A DNA stretch of 64,000 bases from Brachycybe producta. Lineage: Eukaryota > Arthropoda > Diplopoda > Playtdesmida > Andrognathidae. Positions 34,301 through 48,800 of the stretch are shown here, one piece after another (the stretch's first letter is position 1; each line of letters begins with the position of its first letter). The notes under the pieces were generated by a model that searched no databases, was not told where the DNA came from, and worked only from the letters and a program-made list of their open reading frames with translations. The translations under genes were made by a program, and so were the position numbers. Location of the stretch: positions 496,001 through 560,000 of the forward strand of contig JAUPFP010000003.1 in assembly GCA_036925085.1 (NCBI GenBank), in the 5' to 3' direction.

Positions 34301-37300
34301 GAGGCTAGAATTCTCAATTTAACCAAACATTTTCCTAGATTTTAGCCTCTAAACAGTCTTATTTGACTAAAAATAAGTATTACAGGTGTTTTTTTTTTTA
34401 CAATCAACAAAAAATACTTATTTAGAGGCTAGAATTATCAATTTAACCAAATATTTTCTTAGATTTTAGCCTCTAAAGAAGTCTTTTTTGACTGAAAAAT
34501 AGCCAATTTTTTTTCACCTTATCAATAATAAATAACAATAGAATCTCAGGTAAATTTATTATTATTATGAATAATAATAATAAGAAGAAAAAAATTCATA
34601 TCCATACAAAGATGTGGAATAACGGGGGTGGAGGTGGAAAAAAAGAAGAGATATTTTAAAATGTAAAATGTGGATAAGGGGAGGTGGGGGTGGAGGTAGA
34701 CACACACAGGGCGTGAGAGTGGAATGTGGAAACAATTTTCTTGACTTAAAAAAGTGGGTGGCACACACATATATATATTGAAAAATGGGCTTAAGGGGAA
34801 AGGAGGCTAAAAAGGGGAGGGCTAAAGGGGGGTGGGCGGCTTACATCAAAATCAACAACAAATGAGGTATGGAAAAAAAAAGTTAAGCAAAAAAAATGTA
34901 CTTGTAACCTGTTATTCGACCGTTAGCATTATTTTCAGGTATATATTATATAGAGGGGCTTCTCAGGTAAGATAGAGAGAGAAAATGCCTCACAGGTTTC
35001 ACAGGAGGAGAGGTGGAATTAAGAGAGAGGGGTGGGAGGAGGCTACCTGTGTGTACCTTTTCTCATCTCTCAATGATCCCTTTTATTTATAAAGTAGAAG
35101 AGAGAAAAAAACACCAAATCTTCATTCTTATAAAATAAAGAAGTTTAAAATTGCTTTGTGTTTAGTCGGTCAGTCAATGTGGATAATAATATTTAAGGAG
35201 GGATTTAGAGGTTAGAAAACGGGGGGAGGGGGGAGTGTTAAGAGAAGTTTCTATCAAATTAAAATCTCATTGGAATTTAATGAACAAACTTCTACTTCTT
35301 CTTCTGTAGAACAAGCTCTCTTTAGCTCTAATCTCACCACAACTTAAAGAGAACTAAATGTGGGGTTTGTTCTTAATGAATGCTAAGCTAAGTCAAAAGG
35401 TATAGAGAGCTAAGCTTCATATCTAAAGTTGAAGAGTTTAGCTCTACTTTTGACTAAAGCAGTCATATTTAGAATAGAACCCACCTGACATTGCTATTTT
35501 TTTTAGCTCTTGATTTACTTTAGAGCTTCTTAATTAGTTCTTTTTCGAATTAGAGCTTCTTAATTAGCTCTTTCGATTTAGAGTTTCTTTCTTTTACCTT
35601 TTGCGCTTCACTTTGGAACTTGTAAATTAGCTTTTGTTGTCTTTTTAGAGTTTATTTCATTAGTTTTTATTCACTTTAGAACTTAAGAAGCAACTATTTT
35701 AGCTTTTAGTCCCTTTAGAGCTACTTTATCAGCTTTTGCTCGCTTTAGAGCTACTGTTTCAGCCTTAGCTCCCACTTTAGAGCTACTGTTTCAGGTTTAG
35801 CTTTCACTTTAGAGCTGCTGTTTCAGGGTTAGCTCTCACTTTAGAGCTACTGTTTCAGGTTTAGCTCTCACTTTAGAGCTACTGTTTCAGGGTTAGCTCT
35901 CACTTTAGAGCTACTGTTTCAGCTTTAGCTCTACTGTTTAGCTCACTTTGGAAGTTAAGGTCCAGTTCGAAATATTTGTGTGGGTAGTTTTTAAGTTTTC
36001 CTTTCAAATTGATCACAAGTTGACTTTTGAAAAATGAGATTTTCTTTTCTAAAAATGTCTTCTTGGAAAAAACAAAAGAACCAATCCTTGATTTTCTTAT
36101 TTACAATAAATTCCCTCATTCATTCCTTCACAAGAAACCTTCTTTTATCAAGTGACATTTTATTTTTTGAAGGAGAGAGAGAAATTTCAACTGAAAAATT
36201 GTTTAACCTGAATGAATGAATGAATGAATAAAATAATTTACCTTGTTTTAAGTTAGGGTTTTTCACTTTTGCGTAGGTTTTTTTCAAAAATAAAGGAAAA
36301 GGAATTTTTAAAAGATGAAAAAAAAAATGGTTCCACATTCCTCCTCCTCCTCCTCCATTTCGGCCAACGGCTCTTCATTTAAGACACAAATATCCTGAAA
36401 AACAAGTTCAAATATTTATCAATTTATTATATATTGACTTAAACCAATTTTCGATAAATAAAAGCTAAAATATGCAAGGGCTAAACTGTGTAATTGTTTA
36501 AATTATACAAGTGCTAAACTCGACAAGAGCTATTTTCAAACTTAAGAGCTTATCTTTGCAAGAACTAAACTAGACAAGAGCTAAATTATGCAAAAACTAA
36601 GCTTGACAAGAACTAAAATTATACATGTGCTAAACTAAATAAGGGCTATTTATAAGCTTGACAAGAACTAAACAAAAGCAAAGCTAAATTGTGCAATACC
36701 TAAACAGAAGCAAAGCTAAATTGTGCAATACCTAAACAGAAGCAAAGCTAAACTATGTAAAGTTATAAACTGTACAAGTGCTAAACTGCAATAACTAACT
36801 TTGAACTAAAAACCGGACAAGAGCTAAATTATGCAAAAAGTAAACTGGATAATAGTTAAAGTACACATGAACTAAACTTAATTATCACTAATTAACTCTG
36901 CTAATGAGTGGAAATATGTGAATGAAGCCCCCCCCCTTCCCCCAATAAATATCAATGTAACACCCTTTTATTAAAAAAAAGGTGGCGAAATCTAAGATAA
37001 ATAATGTCCCTTAAGAGAAAACTGTTTTGGGTGGTCCTCCTTTAAGTCCTTTAAAACTTTAACTATCTTTAAAATTTCAAAATAATAAATTACCTGAGGC
37101 CACAAGAAGAAAAAAAGGCCAAAAAAAAAAACTACCTCAAGATAAAAATTGAGAATTTTTATTTGATTTGTCTGTGAACTGAATTTTAATTAACAAATGA
37201 AAAATTAAAACTAAAAAAAAGGACAAATTCCTTTCAGAAAATGAAAAATTTTTCAAGTTTTGACCCTTCTAGTTTCTAAAACATATAGAGAAGTTTTCAT

Positions 37301-40300
37301 TCTTTCTTGATTTTTACATCTGAAAGACAGAGTTAGCCTCTCATATTACATAAAAATAAAACTGTCATATATCATTATATGACAGTATACTATCACATCT
37401 AGCTCATAACCTAATTAAGTTAATAGTCACAAAATATTACATTATTATTACAAGTATTGTTCAATGGCTGCCATTATATTGTGACTGTTGTACAAATTAA
37501 TATGACAGTCAATAAAATAATAGCTATGACTGTCACAATTTTAAGACTTTCTTGTAATGAGGTCCCAATAGTTTGAGGGACGTTTTTACATTTTTAAAAC
37601 CAACAACCTTAATTGAGTTTTTAAAATTCTTCTATTTTGTGCTTTCATTTTGATCATCTCTCTCTCACTTTAATTGACACTCTTAATTGTGTTTTTAATT
37701 GTGTCATAATCTACTAATTAATCAAGTTTTGTTAATATTATGACTTGTCGTTAACTGAGCGTAAAATAGTAATTTTTTTTGTGTTAAAAAAAAAAACTTG
37801 AGATAAAAATCTTGAAAATTTCGAGACTGTCTTTTTTTATTGTTCTTTTTTTTTTTCTTCTTGAACTTAAATAAAAGTTAATTGGGTTTTTTTCTTCTTC
37901 TTCTTCAAACCCAATTAACTTTATTATTAAAGGTGGTTTAAACAATTTTTTCTCAAATTTATATTGATTTTAAAAAGAGAATTTCTTAAAATATAATTAA
38001 GATTTTTTTTAATTAATCTGATTTGTTCAGATTCACAAATAAATTTAAACTCCATTAAGTTAGTTTTCTAATACCTTGTAGACACACATGAGTTAAATAA
38101 ATTGAAATTAAATGTGTTTAGGTGAATAATACGGAATCCAGTTAAGGATACGGAATCCAGTTAAGGACACGTAAACCAAATAAAAATTAACTTTATTATT
38201 AATATTTAAAAATTGAAATACTAAATCAACAGTTTCTATATTATATATTTAAGTTAATTAACTCAATATTTTGAGATTATTAACTGAATAAATTGAATTC
38301 GATATATTTGTTTGTTGTCCTTCACAGGGCTCCGTAAAACAATTATTTAAATGCATTTAAATTATCAGCTGTGTGTGTAGGCCCCTACTAGGTATAAGGT
38401 ATAAACGCGTCTCTCAAATTGATTATTCTATTTTTCAGGCGCAAAATGAAGGGAAACTTGATTGTGTTTTAGAAACTAGAAGAGTAGCTCAATCACTTAA
38501 AGAATATTTTCACTGTTAAATATCTTTCAAAATAAGCTTTTTATGTGAGTTTAAAAATTTATTCCAACTTTTATACAAAAAAAAGGACGATTTTTATCTC
38601 TAAAAAGTTTATTTTGAACGATATCAAACATGAAAATACTCTTAAAGTGATTGAACTACCTTTCTAATTTCTAAAACACTTTGTGTCATCTAAGAAGCAA
38701 AATGAAAAGAAACTAGAAAGTGTTTTAGAAACTAGAAGGGTAGTTCAATCACTTTAAGGGGATTTTCATGTTAGATATTTTTCAAAATAAACTTATTAAA
38801 AGATAAAAAAAATATAAATAAATATTGTCTGTTTTGCTCATTTTCAAACTGAGAATAAAACGTTTATTTTGAAAGATATCAAATGTGAAACACACTTCTT
38901 CCTATAGTTTTTCTGCTCCTAAATGAGATTTTTCATTAAAAAAAGGTCCCAATCAACCTGAAAGAAAGAGGAGGAGGAGGAGGAGACCCTTAAAATTAAA
39001 TCTGATATCTCAGATAATTCTCTCCCCTTAGAAGAGAACAACAAACTTACAAAGAAATTTCATCCGAAATAAGTTTCAGAATTTATTAGATAATAATTTA
39101 AAATAAAACATTTTTGAGGACATACTTTTTTTTTACTTTAAAATGGGACAAAAAAAAACACCAAAAAAATTTTGTCTTTCTACTTTTTTTTTATTACCGT
39201 TTTATTTAACGAAAAAAAAAGGTTTTCGCTGACATTTTTTGTACAAAATAAACAATAACAACAACAACAAAAAACAATGAATGGCATTTTTAAGCTAGTT
39301 TTTATTATTATTTGGTTTTTCATGAGAAATTGCCAGAAGGAGGACCATTGAGAGAAAAAGACAATAAAATGGAGAAGATTTTTGTTTAAAAGACTAGAAG
39401 AGGGAGTAGGGGGAATTTCGTAGTGTCAATCAATTATGAGACACAAGCGGCAAATGGTCAAAGAAATTGGGGGAAAGAGAAGGTAAAAACCCCCTTAAAC
39501 AACGTTATCTAAAGTGGACATCACCTAAATTTAATGGCTTTTTCACAGCAGTGTCGCAAATATTGATGTATTTTAAAAGGGGGGCCATTTTCTTCCCCCC
39601 CCCCACCACCAACCAACCAACCAATTCTTGTCAAAATTGCTAAAGTTGGTTCCTTATTTGGGGGGTTTAAATTTTGATGTCTTTTTTTTTTCTTCTAAAA
39701 ATGGCGTTAAAGTCACAAATGACCCAAACTTCAAACATAAAAGATAAAACACTATTTTTCTTGCTCTCTTTCTATAATTTAAGATAAACTTCAATATGTT
39801 TAAGAGACTAGAAGGGTAAAACTTAATATTTTAAACTTAATATTTTCATGTTGATATCTTTCAAAATAAACTTTTTTTTATGTTTGTAATTGATTTCAAC
39901 TTTTAAGCAGAACGATATTTTTTTTTTCAATTTTTGTTTAGAAAAAAGTTTATTTTGAAAGATATCAAAACATGGAGAAGTTGAAGGTGATTTTAAAATA
40001 TAAAATGTCTTTCAGGTGCAAAATGAAGATGTGTTTTAGAAACTAGAAGGGTAAAAATTATTTTCATGTTGATATCGTTCAAAATAAACTTTTTATGTCA
40101 GTTTGAAAATGACCCTCGGAGGTTTGTTTTTCCAATTGTTTTGGTTTTATTTTTTCTCCCCCGACTTGGTCATCTTGGAACTTCCATAAATAGTTTATTT
40201 TGAAAGATATCACCATGAAGATTATTTTAACACGTTCTTTTACTATTCTAGTTTATAATAAATCTTGAAATTGTTTATAAAAATTATTTTTAAAAAAAGT

Positions 40301-43300
40301 TAGATAACAAAATTCGTTTTATAACGAATTATGAATTTTTTCTTCGAGTTGCTTCTGAAAAGTTCGTTTGCTATTCTAGTTTATAACGAACTTTGAACTT
40401 CTTCTTCAGGTTGTTTCTGAAAACCCTGTGATACTTGTGTAAATTGTAAGAAACTAGAATAGTAAATGAACGTTCTGAAAATATTTTCAGTATGATATCG
40501 TTCAAAATAAACTTTTTGTTGAAGTTTAAAAATTAAGTTTTTACTATTTTTTTTTAAATTGCGCTTTTTATACCCGACTTTTTCATCTTCAGGCTATCAT
40601 AAAAAGTTGATTTTGAACAATATCATCATGAAAGTACTTCATGCTTATTCGCTTGCTATTCTAGTTTCTAACGAACTTTTGATTTCTTCTTTAAGTTGCT
40701 TCTGAAACGATTACGGCACTTGTAATTCAAATCCGAGGTGTTTCTCAAATGAAATTCAAATAGACCTATGGATTTTGGCCCACTTAGGCCTATAAGGGGC
40801 CACTCATTGGCCACGCCCTTATCTAAGTACGCACGTCAAGCACCTGACCAGCAGACCTAATGAATATAAGGGGTGAGGGTCACCCTATTGTATTTTACCC
40901 CCCTATTTCTCTCTTTCTCTCTATGGCCCCATAAAAAAGCGACCCACTTGAATGACGAATGGTCTAATTTGGCTTTTGTTGTCCCCAAAAAAGTAGGAGG
41001 AGGTGAGAGGTGGGTTAGGGGTTTATTATTTACCTGTCAACCCCCCCCCCCCCCTTAAGTTTCTCACATTAAACCCCCTCTCAATATTCGGATATAAAAG
41101 GGGATGGTTCCTTTTTTTTAGTGAAGTTTTTCAACCCTTTTTTCTCTCCACCCTTATTAGCAAACAAAAACAATTTTCAACTTAGTTGTTTCTACTTTTT
41201 AAGATCTTTGACCTCTTCTTTTACACCCACGCATCTTCTAAAGGGGACCTTCGACCCCATAAACTGCTTTTTTTTGGTGTTATTTGGGTACACACACATA
41301 AAAATAAGCTCCAAACTGAATAACTGCAAAACTGAACAAGCGCCAAATTGTTTAATTGGACGCTTGTTCATGCAATTGGCACTTATTCAGTTTAGAGCTT
41401 ATTCAGTTTGGCGCTTGTTCAATTTGGCGCATGTTTCATTCAGCGCTTATTCAGCGCCACCATAATAAACCCCAAATATTTGTCAATATTTCTCATTTTT
41501 TATCCCATTTTTCAGAGTTTTAAAATTCAGTCCAAACTAGAATCAGTTTTAATCCTTTTAAGACCCCTCCCCCTCCCCCCTGAATGGGCCTCAAATAAAA
41601 GAAGAGGGTCCTCCTCATCTTAAAAAAAAAATGCAAAATAGCTTCAAGATTTGATGTAAAATATTCAAATTTTACAAAATAATAATAAAAAAGGGCTGTT
41701 TTCGGTTAAGTGTTTGTTTTTTCGTCGTCTTTTTGTTGTGAAAAAAGTTTTTCAAGTTTTTCTGATTCAAAATCTGCCGACAAAACTTTTTATTTTGAAC
41801 TATTGGAAAAGAGAGAGAGAGAACAAAAATAAGTGGGACCCTTTTGTAGTTAACTAGGCCTATTGGAGATCTTTTTTTTGTGTGTTTCTTATAAAAAGGG
41901 TGACAAAAAATGATAAGAAAAAACGTTGTATGAATTACAAATTTAATAATTTTTTATGGATGAATCTGAAATTTTGAATTTTGAAAAAAAAATGTCAGTC
42001 ATAACAAAAGGGTTCAATGAACGCTTTTTAGATCTTATTTAGTTTAGAACTTTCTCATAAATGGATTTTAAATTAGATTTTTTTTAATCAGTTTTTATAG
42101 CGCTTGTTTTTACATTTTTACATAGGTTTTTGGCTGTTGTTTCTTTAGTTTTGATTCTGCTTTTAGCTCTTTTTCCTTTAGTTTTTAAAAGTTGGTTTAG
42201 CTCTTGTTTATTTAAAGAATTGGTTTAGCTTTTGTTCCATTAGTCTAAGTTACATAGAGCTAAACCACATAAGTTGTTAAAGACCATGATCCAAACTACT
42301 CAAGGATTAAAGAAACAAGAGCTAAACATGCAATTAATTAAGGAAAAAAGCTAAACCACCTAAGATATTAAGGAACAAGAGCTAAATCACCTTATAAGAT
42401 TAAAGAAAAACAAGAACTAAATCACTTATGAAGTAAAGAAACAAAAGCTAAACCACCTGCAGATTTAAATTAAATAGAGCTAAACAACCTAATTTTTTAT
42501 AGATAATTTAGCTCTTGTTTCTCTCTATAGTCTGATTGTCAATTTAGCTTTTGTTAATTTAGTTCTTAGGTTAATTGTTCTCGTTACTTTAGCACTAAAT
42601 TTCTATATATATTTATAAAAGGTCACTTACTCTAGCCTCAAATGCAATTTCAATGTCATTCAGTTTTTAAAAATAGACCCATAAAATTGTCTAAAAATGT
42701 GTAAAATTATAAGAATAATTTTATCTGTTTCATAATTTCTGAGTATTTCGAAAGGATATTATCTTTAGAGACCAAATTAAGTTCCTTTTTAATTGTGGCC
42801 CACCACCCCCCCACTTCCTTTTTCATTATTAAAAATGTTGAGAATTGTTTTTGGATTTTGGATTTAGAAAAAAAAATAAGAAAAATTATCATTCATAAAA
42901 TTATTACCAATATTTTATTCATTTTTACTACTATTTTTAAATCGAAATTAAATTGTAAAATTACGTTTTCTTACTGAGGGAGAGAAGCAACTTTTAAAAA
43001 CTTTTAAAAAGTTTCTTAGAAACTAGAATAGTTTGTAACTGTATTATTATAACGATATTATTCAAAATAAAATTGTGAAAATTATTTTTATTATAATAAA
43101 ATATTGCAGAAAAAAAAATTCAATTATTTTCAAACTTTAAAAAATTGTTTATTTTGAAAAAGAAGGTATCGTGAAAATATTCTTATACTATATTCTTTAC
43201 TATTCTAGTTTCTAACAGACTGATCTTTTTTCTAATTTTCATAACAATATCGTTTAAAATAAACGTTTTATGGAAGTTTGAATAATGCCATGTCGGTAAC

Positions 43301-45779
43301 ATGAAATTATAAAACAGTAGGCCATTTTCAAACACGAATAAAAAGTTTATTTTGAAATATATCGGGTCATTCAAGAAACTTCTAGCATATTCACCTACTA
43401 TTCTAGTTTCTAACAGACCGATTTTTTTTCTTCTTTTCATAACAAAATATCGCTTAAAATAAACTTTTTACTTCAGTTTGAATGACGCCACATGAGTAAC
43501 ATGCAAAATGGAAAACAGTAGGTCAATTCCAAACTTTATTAAAAAGTTTATTTTGAAAGATATTATGAAAATTTTTAAAAAAAATATTAGAAACTAAAAT
43601 AGTCGGTAAGTATAAAACAAGTATCTTCATGGTGTTATCTTTCAAAATAAACTTTTTATATCAATTTGAATAACAACAAGTCGGAAACATGAAAAGTATA
43701 AAACCAGTAGGCCATTTTCAATCATAAATAAAAAGTTTATTTTGAAAGATATCGTCATGAATAAACTTGTGTCACATATTCACCTACAATTCTAGTTTCT
43801 AACAAACTTTGAATTTCACGTTTAAGCGTTTAAGTTACTTGTAAACAGTTTTAACCATCGAAGTTTTCATAAAAAAGGGGCAGTAGGTTAAGAGAGAATG
43901 AATGAAATGTTTCAATTTGTAATATTATGAATATTATTATGTAAGTGTGTTTGATTTTAAACATTCTTTAAATGTATTTCATTCCAGTTTCTGTTTTCTT
44001 AAGTGTCATGTTCAAAAGCCATAAAAACAAGAGAACAATTTTCAAGGATTCCTCCTCGTTTCAAATGAAAAACATTCTTCCAAAAACAACTTTCTCTCTC
44101 GCCTTTTTTTTCTAACAAAAAACTTGTTTTGAAAAAGGAAATTTGGGGCCCTTTACTTTATTTGTGGTCCTTGAAGCCCCCTTTCCTCCCTCTGGGGTCC
44201 CTTACTTTATAATCCTCCCGTTTTTATAGCTAACAAAACCTCTCCTTTGGCCCCAAAAAAGAGAGATCCGGCTTCAAATCCAAAACGAGTTCAAAGAACT
44301 TTCTAAACTTTGAAGATATTTTTATCAACAGGTTGATTTTTATTTAAAAAAATGTTGATTATTCTAGGTTTTAAAAGCACTAAAGAGAAATTGAAACTGT
44401 GTTAGAAACTAGAAAGGTTAGCTAAATCATTTAATAGTATTTTCATGTCGCGATATCGTTCAAAATAAACTTTTTTTTTTACAGACAATAATAATTAACA
44501 AATATCGTCTACATAAAAGTTGGACTCGTTTTCAAACTGATTTGAAATCCATAAAAGGACTAAGTTTACTAAGAGCTAAACTGAACAACGACTAAGAGCT
44601 AAACGAAGCATGTAGTTTTTTCTAAGAGGAGTTTACTAAAAAGCTAATCTGGACAATGGCAAAGTTTGTTAAGAGCTAAACTGAGCAGAAATTAGTTAAG
44701 AGTTAAATTAAACATTACAAGAGTTAATTTGCAACTTTAATATTAGCACTTTGACCAGTTGTGAGCTAAATTAGCTCTTCGTTCTTAACTCCTTGAAGTT
44801 TCTTATAGCTTGCTTTTTTCTTAGCATGCTTAAAACCTTGTCCATGTTTTAGCTCTTACTGAAACTTCTTAGCTAGCTAAAATTCTTATCCATGTTTTTA
44901 GCTGTTATTGAAGCTTCTTAGCTTGCATCTTTCTTAGCATGCTTAAAACCATGTCCATGTTTTTAGCTGTTATTGAAGCTTCTTAGCTTGCATCTTTCTT
45001 AGCATGCTTAAAACCTTGTCTATATTTTTAGCTCTTACTGAAACTTCTTAGCTAGCTTAAATTCTTGTTGTTATTGAAGTTTCTTAGCTTGTTTCTTAGC
45101 AAGCTTAGCTCCTTGTGTCCATGTTTTAGCTCCTGTTATTTGTGTTAATGAATGAATGAATGTTAGCCCTGAAAATTTCCCTTTTTTTTCAGCCCTGAAA
45201 CTCAGTGGGGAAAAAATGGGGGAGTTTGTTGTCCTTCTTCTTCTGTTGAACTAAGTGCATTGATCAGGGAAGGATTTCTGAATTTGTGTGTGGCCATTTT
45301 GCTTTTTTTTTTTTTTGCAATTTGGTAATGTTAGAAAATGAAAGATATTTTAAAAGTCGTGTCTTGAACGACATTGCTCAAGGTTAACACAAACACCAGT
45401 CTCTCTCAGGGTTCACTAGGCCTCCTTCTCTCACTCCTGTTGGCAACCAAATACAAAAGTGCCTTTCCATACAAACACATAACCAACCTCCCAAAAATGC
45501 CTGATTTTTCTCACGCCCATCCTTGGGCAACCTGCAGAGGAGAAATACCTTTTTACTCTTTTTTTTTTTTCATGGTCGGTCACCTAACTTTTTTATTTTA
45601 GTAGTTGGGCCCGCAGGGGGCGGGAGGGGCCGCTTTTTAAACACCATTGCTTCATAGAATGAGAGAGAAAGAGAAAAGACAATTGCTAATAAGATTACAA
45701 ACCCATGAATTAACAACAAAAAAAAAGGGAGTGTGGATTTATTTTTGATAAGAGACTAGAATAAACATAAAGTAGACAT

Positions 45780-45810
<31 letters not shown>

Positions 45811-48800
45811 TTCTCTCTCTCCACAAAGAAAATAATAGAATTTCACCTTAAGAACATTAGTTTATGAAAGAAACTAGAAAGGTAACTCATTATTATCTTT
45901 CAAAATAAGCTTTTTTTTATGGACAAATTTTTTTTTAAAAAAATGTTGTTCATAAAAAAAGCTTTTATTTTGAAAGATAATGAAGAAAAAAAAAACATGA
46001 AAAAATGAGTTAGCTTATTTTGAAAGATGTCAAATATGAAAAATACCACGTGAAGTTTCTAGTTTTTAAATTACATTCAAATTTTGCACCTGAAAGATAT
46101 GCGGCTGAGGGGATTTACACTTTAAAATACACCATTTTCGTGTTGATTATCTTTCAAAATAAACTTTTTATTGATAAAAAAATGAAAAATAAAAAATGTC
46201 CACTTTTTTCCTAAAACTTGATAAAAAAAAGCTTACAGCCAATTAGAAGTTGCCGGTCGTCATAACAAGGGCGGAGCCAACTGAAGTTCTGACCGATTTT
46301 TAACTGACTGTCTAAACTATATACACTTAACTGTGTTGAGAATATCAAAGATAATTAATTTTAATTAACTCACCTGAAACGAGAGGACAGCAAAAAATTC
46401 AAGGTGATTTGACTTTTTTTAAAAAAGGTAGTTATCATAGTACAAAATTCTACCAGTAGGTGGCGCGAATTCAAACCCTAAATTTCACCTCTAAATGTTA
46501 TTATTTGTTAATTCTGAATTTCTTATCTTAAAAAAAATGATTGATTGATTTTCTGTTTTCAAAGAAAACCCGAATTAAAATGAGACATTTTTTCTTGTAT
46601 TGTGTTTTTTTTTTGTTGACCTAATAAGAAAATTGTGTCAAAAAAAAGATAAATTGACATAAATTACATTCAATAAGGAAAAACTTGACAAAATCGTTTA
46701 TTTTATAAGATGATGATGGCGACCCCCTTGAATTATTATCATTATTATTATTACTGATGATGATTTGTTTTGTGTCTGAAGGGGGGAGGGGTAACTGGGG
46801 CAAAATTCCCCTCAATCCCTCTCAATCCTACCCGACTTCCGGTATCTATAGTCATATATTCTGGCGCCACAAACAAACAGAAATTTTTCATTCATAAATT
46901 TTTTTTTTTGGAAAAATTTATCAGAAATATTTTTATTGTTTAAAAAAATTTGGATGAAATTATTATAAAAAAAGAAACAGATTTTTGAGTCATTGTTAAA
47001 TAACTTCATAAAAAGCTGAACAAAAATCTGTTTCTTCAAATCTGTTAAGACGCGACTTATTTTAGTTTTTAGAAAAAAAAAGCAACTTAACAGCAGAAAT
47101 TGACTAGAATTACTATTCTAGTTTCTAAAAAAGTGTTAAAAATTTCTCTTGTAAGTTATTTTTCTAAAGAAAAGCCACAAAAAATAACGAAATGATTTTA
47201 ATAAAAACTAGAAACAGACAAGAAAAATATGACTCAAAAAATATATTTGATTTCATTCATAATTTGTTTCTGTCTACCCTCCTCCTCACCCCCCCCTTGT
47301 CTTGTCAGCTGTATTTAGCCTCCACTCCCACAATCCCCTTAGTTCTTTGTAAATGATCCTCTCTCATCATTATCATCTTAAGTTTTACAAGACATTTTAA
47401 TTCGGTAAGAATCCCCCACCCCCCACCCTCAAGTAAGAAAAAACTGTCTGGTCAAAAACTGGAATTGACTTATGAATTAATTACTAGAAAAGGTCTCTCA
47501 TCCCTATCATCCTCCCCCGCAAAGATCTCTCCATTCATTTCCTCTTCTAGTCTCTTTCTCCCCCTGTAAAAGGGGGCAATCCTCACTGTCAAAAGTGAGT
47601 CACTTTTTTTCAACAAAAAAAAAACCATCGGCATTTTGTTGAAATGGTTCAATGAAAAACTTAAAGAAGGGGTTAACAAGGTGTCATATAGTGATGAGCC
47701 ACCCTTTTGAAGGTTCTTTACTCTTCCAGTCTCTTATATTTAAAGAAGGGAGGGTGAAAGAAGGGGGGCGCGCAAGTGAGAAAGAAAGTTCTCATTACTT
47801 TTTTTTTGTGTTTAAAAGTTAGGATCTCTAGTTTCAGAAGAAACAAAAACCGTGGCCGTTTCCTGTCCAACACACATAAGAAAATTAACATGAGTGACCC
47901 TTGTTGACCTTTTAACTTCCGTCCTCACACACACAGTTGATACTAGAATAATCACAAAGGGAGTTTTGACTTGAGAGCTCAGAAGAATCATCTCTCAAGA
48001 AAGAAGTCTATGCTGTCAGAGGAGGGATATATATTCAGAAAAAAATGTCTTCAACTCTCAAGAAATACACTGTACATACGGAGCCCTGTAAAGGACATGC
48101 GAGATTTTTTTTTAAATCTCGACATTTCGACTTTTAATTTCTTTTATTCGGCCATGTTAATTATGCCATGTTGTGCGCGCCATACTCTAATAATTAAATT
48201 ATTGCTGCTACAAGAGGGCGCTTGCAATAATTTCCTTATTAGAGTATGATGCGCGCAACATGGCATAATTAACATGGCCGAATAAAAGAAATTAAAAGTC
48301 GAAATTTCTAGACTAAAGTCGAAATTTCGAGACTAAAGTCGAAATGTTGAGATTCTGGAAAAAGTGGAAATGTCGAGATTTTAAAAAAAATATCGCATGT
48401 CCTTTACCGGGCTCCGTAAATACAGGATGAGCCTATACTAACAAATACTCTTTTATAACTCACCTTGTATTTCTTGTACTCTCAAGTGATTACAAATGAG
48501 CCATAACCTAACAAGTTTTCTTTCTGGCTCACCCTGTAGTTCTTGATAGTTGATACCTTTTACCCTTTTTTATGTTTCTGAGAGTAAAAATCTCAAGATG
48601 ACACGATCATAATTGTAAGATTCTAAGCTCTCAGAAAGAAAGATATCCAGGGAGAAAAAAAATTTCAGTCAAAATGCTTTTAACTTTCAAGAAATACAGT
48701 TTGAGCTATAACAGATATTCTTTCTGGCTCACCCTGTATTTCTTGACAGTTTTTTTTGGTATTTCTGGGATAGTTAGACTCTCAAGAAGAAACTATCATA

